Assembly: GCA_041159745.1 (NCBI GenBank)
Contig: JBEAXP010000050.1
Location: forward strand, 1-6,205
DNA length: 6,205 nucleotides
Source of the DNA: Casp-actino8 sp041159745
Lineage (GTDB): Bacteria > Actinomycetota > Acidimicrobiia > Acidimicrobiales > Ilumatobacteraceae
Reading direction: 5' to 3'
Part shown: piece by piece, positions 5,613 through 6,205 of the stretch
How the letters are laid out: each line of letters starts with the position of its first letter
How positions within the stretch are numbered: the first letter of the stretch is position 1
Notes under the pieces: model-generated
Told to the model about the DNA's origin: nothing
Seen by the model: the letters and a program-made list of their open reading frames with translations, nothing else
Database searches by the model: none
Translations under genes and position numbers: made by a program

Positions 5613-5676
5613 GATGTCTAGATATCTGGATGTCTAGATATCTGGATGTCTAGATATCTAAATATCTAGAAGTAAA
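5613..5676. repeat. tandem array of a 16-bp AT-rich unit
   Basis: The unit GATGTCTAGATATCTG is exact at 5613-5628 and 5629-5644. It recurs at 5645-5660 with only the last base changed. A decayed fourth copy starts at 5661 and keeps the TCTAGA core. TCTAGA therefore occurs four times at an exact 16-base period (5617, 5633, 5649, 5665), and GATATC three times at the same period (5621, 5637, 5653). The unit is 37.5% GC in a roughly 65-70% GC region. The array fills the gap between the converging transporter and cysM, and its fourth copy contains the cysM stop codon (5666-5668). Confidence 0.95.
5649..5670. repeat. 9-bp inverted repeat at the cysM 3' end
   Basis: TCTAGATAT (5649-5657) and ATATCTAGA (5662-5670) are perfect complements around a 4-base loop CTAA. 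The hairpin could form in either transcript of this convergent pair, and the cysM stop codon lies in one arm. It is AT-rich and has no T-run on either side, so it is a weak terminator at best. The left arm also exists in the two preceding repeat units, so alternative pairings are possible. Confidence 0.6.
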
Positions 5677-6205
5677 TGATCTGTTCGGCGTTCTGCTCGG
5701 CCACGTCGAGATCGAGCGTGTACGCGCCGGTCGAGAGGTACTTCCAGCCGCCGTCGCACACGATGAAGACGATCGTGCCTTCGTCGATCTCGCTGGCCAC
5801 CTTGGCCGCCCCGGCCAGTGCTGCTCCGGACGAGATGCCGGCGAAGATGCCGCACTCGCTCACGAGACGACGCGTCCACTCGATCGACTCGCGCGGACGA
5901 ACCACGCGCTTGCGATCGAGAACGTCGAACCCGTGCCACTTGTCGAACACGGGTGGCACGTAGCCGTCGTCGAGGTTTCGCAGACCTTCCACACGCTCTC
6001 CGAGCGGCGGTTCGACCGCGACGATCTTGACGTCGGGCTTGTGTTCCTTCAGGAAACGGCCGGTTCCCATCAACGTTCCGCTGGTGCCGAGGCCGGCGAC
6101 GAAGTGAGTGATCTCCGGAACGTCGCGCAGAATCTCGGGGCCGGTGCCCTCGTAGTGCGCGCGCGGATTGGCGTCGTTGGCGTACTGATACAAGAAGCAG
6201 TACTC
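5666..6205 (-). CDS. cysM: cysteine synthase, CysM (O-phosphoserine sulfhydrylase) type, 3' part
   Basis: The last 179 residues of a PLP-dependent beta-replacement enzyme are present. The frame stays open to the window edge, so roughly 140 N-terminal residues, including the PLP lysine, are outside. Visible motifs: YQYANDANPRAHYEGTGPEI (6-25); GLGTSGTLMGTGRFL (38-52), which holds the PLP phosphate; EGLRNLDDGYVP (73-84); FAGISSGAALAGAAK; and CDGGWKYLSTGAY near the end. These resemble M. tuberculosis CysM, as I recall it, more than CysK, which has a GIGAGFIP-type segment in place of LRNLDDGYVP. The arginine in LRNLD corresponds to the residue reported to favour O-phosphoserine (Arg220 in that enzyme, from memory). 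In that system sulfur comes from the thiocarboxylated carrier CysO, released by Mec; both genes would lie beyond the right edge if the order is conserved. The product is L-cysteine. The stop TAG sits inside the fourth copy of the 16-bp repeat. Confidence 0.9.
   Translation of the reverse strand, partial: EYCFLYQYANDANPRAHYEGTGPEILRDVPEITHFVAGLGTSGTLMGTGRFLKEHKPDVKIVAVEPPLGERVEGLRNLDDGYVPPVFDKWHGFDVLDRKRVVRPRESIEWTRRLVSECGIFAGISSGAALAGAAKVASEIDEGTIVFIVCDGGWKYLSTGAYTLDLDVAEQNAEQIIYF

Noticed and set aside
5613..5676. CRISPR array or transposon end
   Set aside because: The 16-base units are contiguous with no unique spacers, and there is no transposase, target-site duplication or cas gene nearby.

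Overview
This window looks like a chromosomal segment of a GC-rich actinobacterium. Hand counts give roughly 65-75% GC over most genes. GTG and TTG starts are common, the tRNA does not encode its CCA end, and the gene set matches a known actinobacterial neighbourhood. An Acidimicrobiia-type lineage (Ilumatobacter-like) is my best guess, but it rests on general impression rather than a marker gene.

Layout from left to right. A complete tRNA-Leu(UAG) lies at 33-114 (+). It is followed by a D-threonine aldolase/D-serine dehydratase-like PLP enzyme at 224-1333 (+). Its stop codon directly abuts the stop codon of a minus-strand block, which in transcription order is murI (glutamate racemase, 3586-2741), rph (RNase PH, 2741-1974) and rdgB (XTP/dITP pyrophosphatase, 1939-1334). 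murI and rph overlap by one base (TGATG), and rph and rdgB are 34 bases apart, so the three form a likely operon. Upstream of murI, on the same strand, is a TrmB-type winged-helix regulator (4565-3681). It is divergent from an EamA/DMT-family membrane transporter (4770-5603, +), and the 204-base gap between them contains several dyad symmetries. The transporter converges on the 3' part of a cysM-type cysteine synthase (6205-5666, -), which runs off the right edge. The short convergent gap holds a 16-base tandem repeat of striking composition.

How the genes fit together. From memory, Mycobacterium tuberculosis has mec-cysO-cysM-Rv1337-murI-Rv1339-rphA-rdgB in one direction. Here cysM, murI, rph and rdgB keep that order and strand. 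The segment between cysM and murI instead holds the divergent regulator/transporter pair, and no gene separates murI from rph. The regulator is visibly lower in GC than murI or the transporter, so this part of the conserved block has probably been remodelled. The core genes are housekeeping: cysteine synthesis, D-glutamate for peptidoglycan, tRNA 3'-end processing and nucleotide-pool cleaning. The PLP enzyme and the regulator/transporter pair are accessory.

I do not see a mobile element, CRISPR array, toxin-antitoxin or defence system. The most unusual items are the tandem repeat at 5613-5676, the dyad-rich regulator/transporter intergenic region, and small family-level deviations in RdgB and RNase PH.
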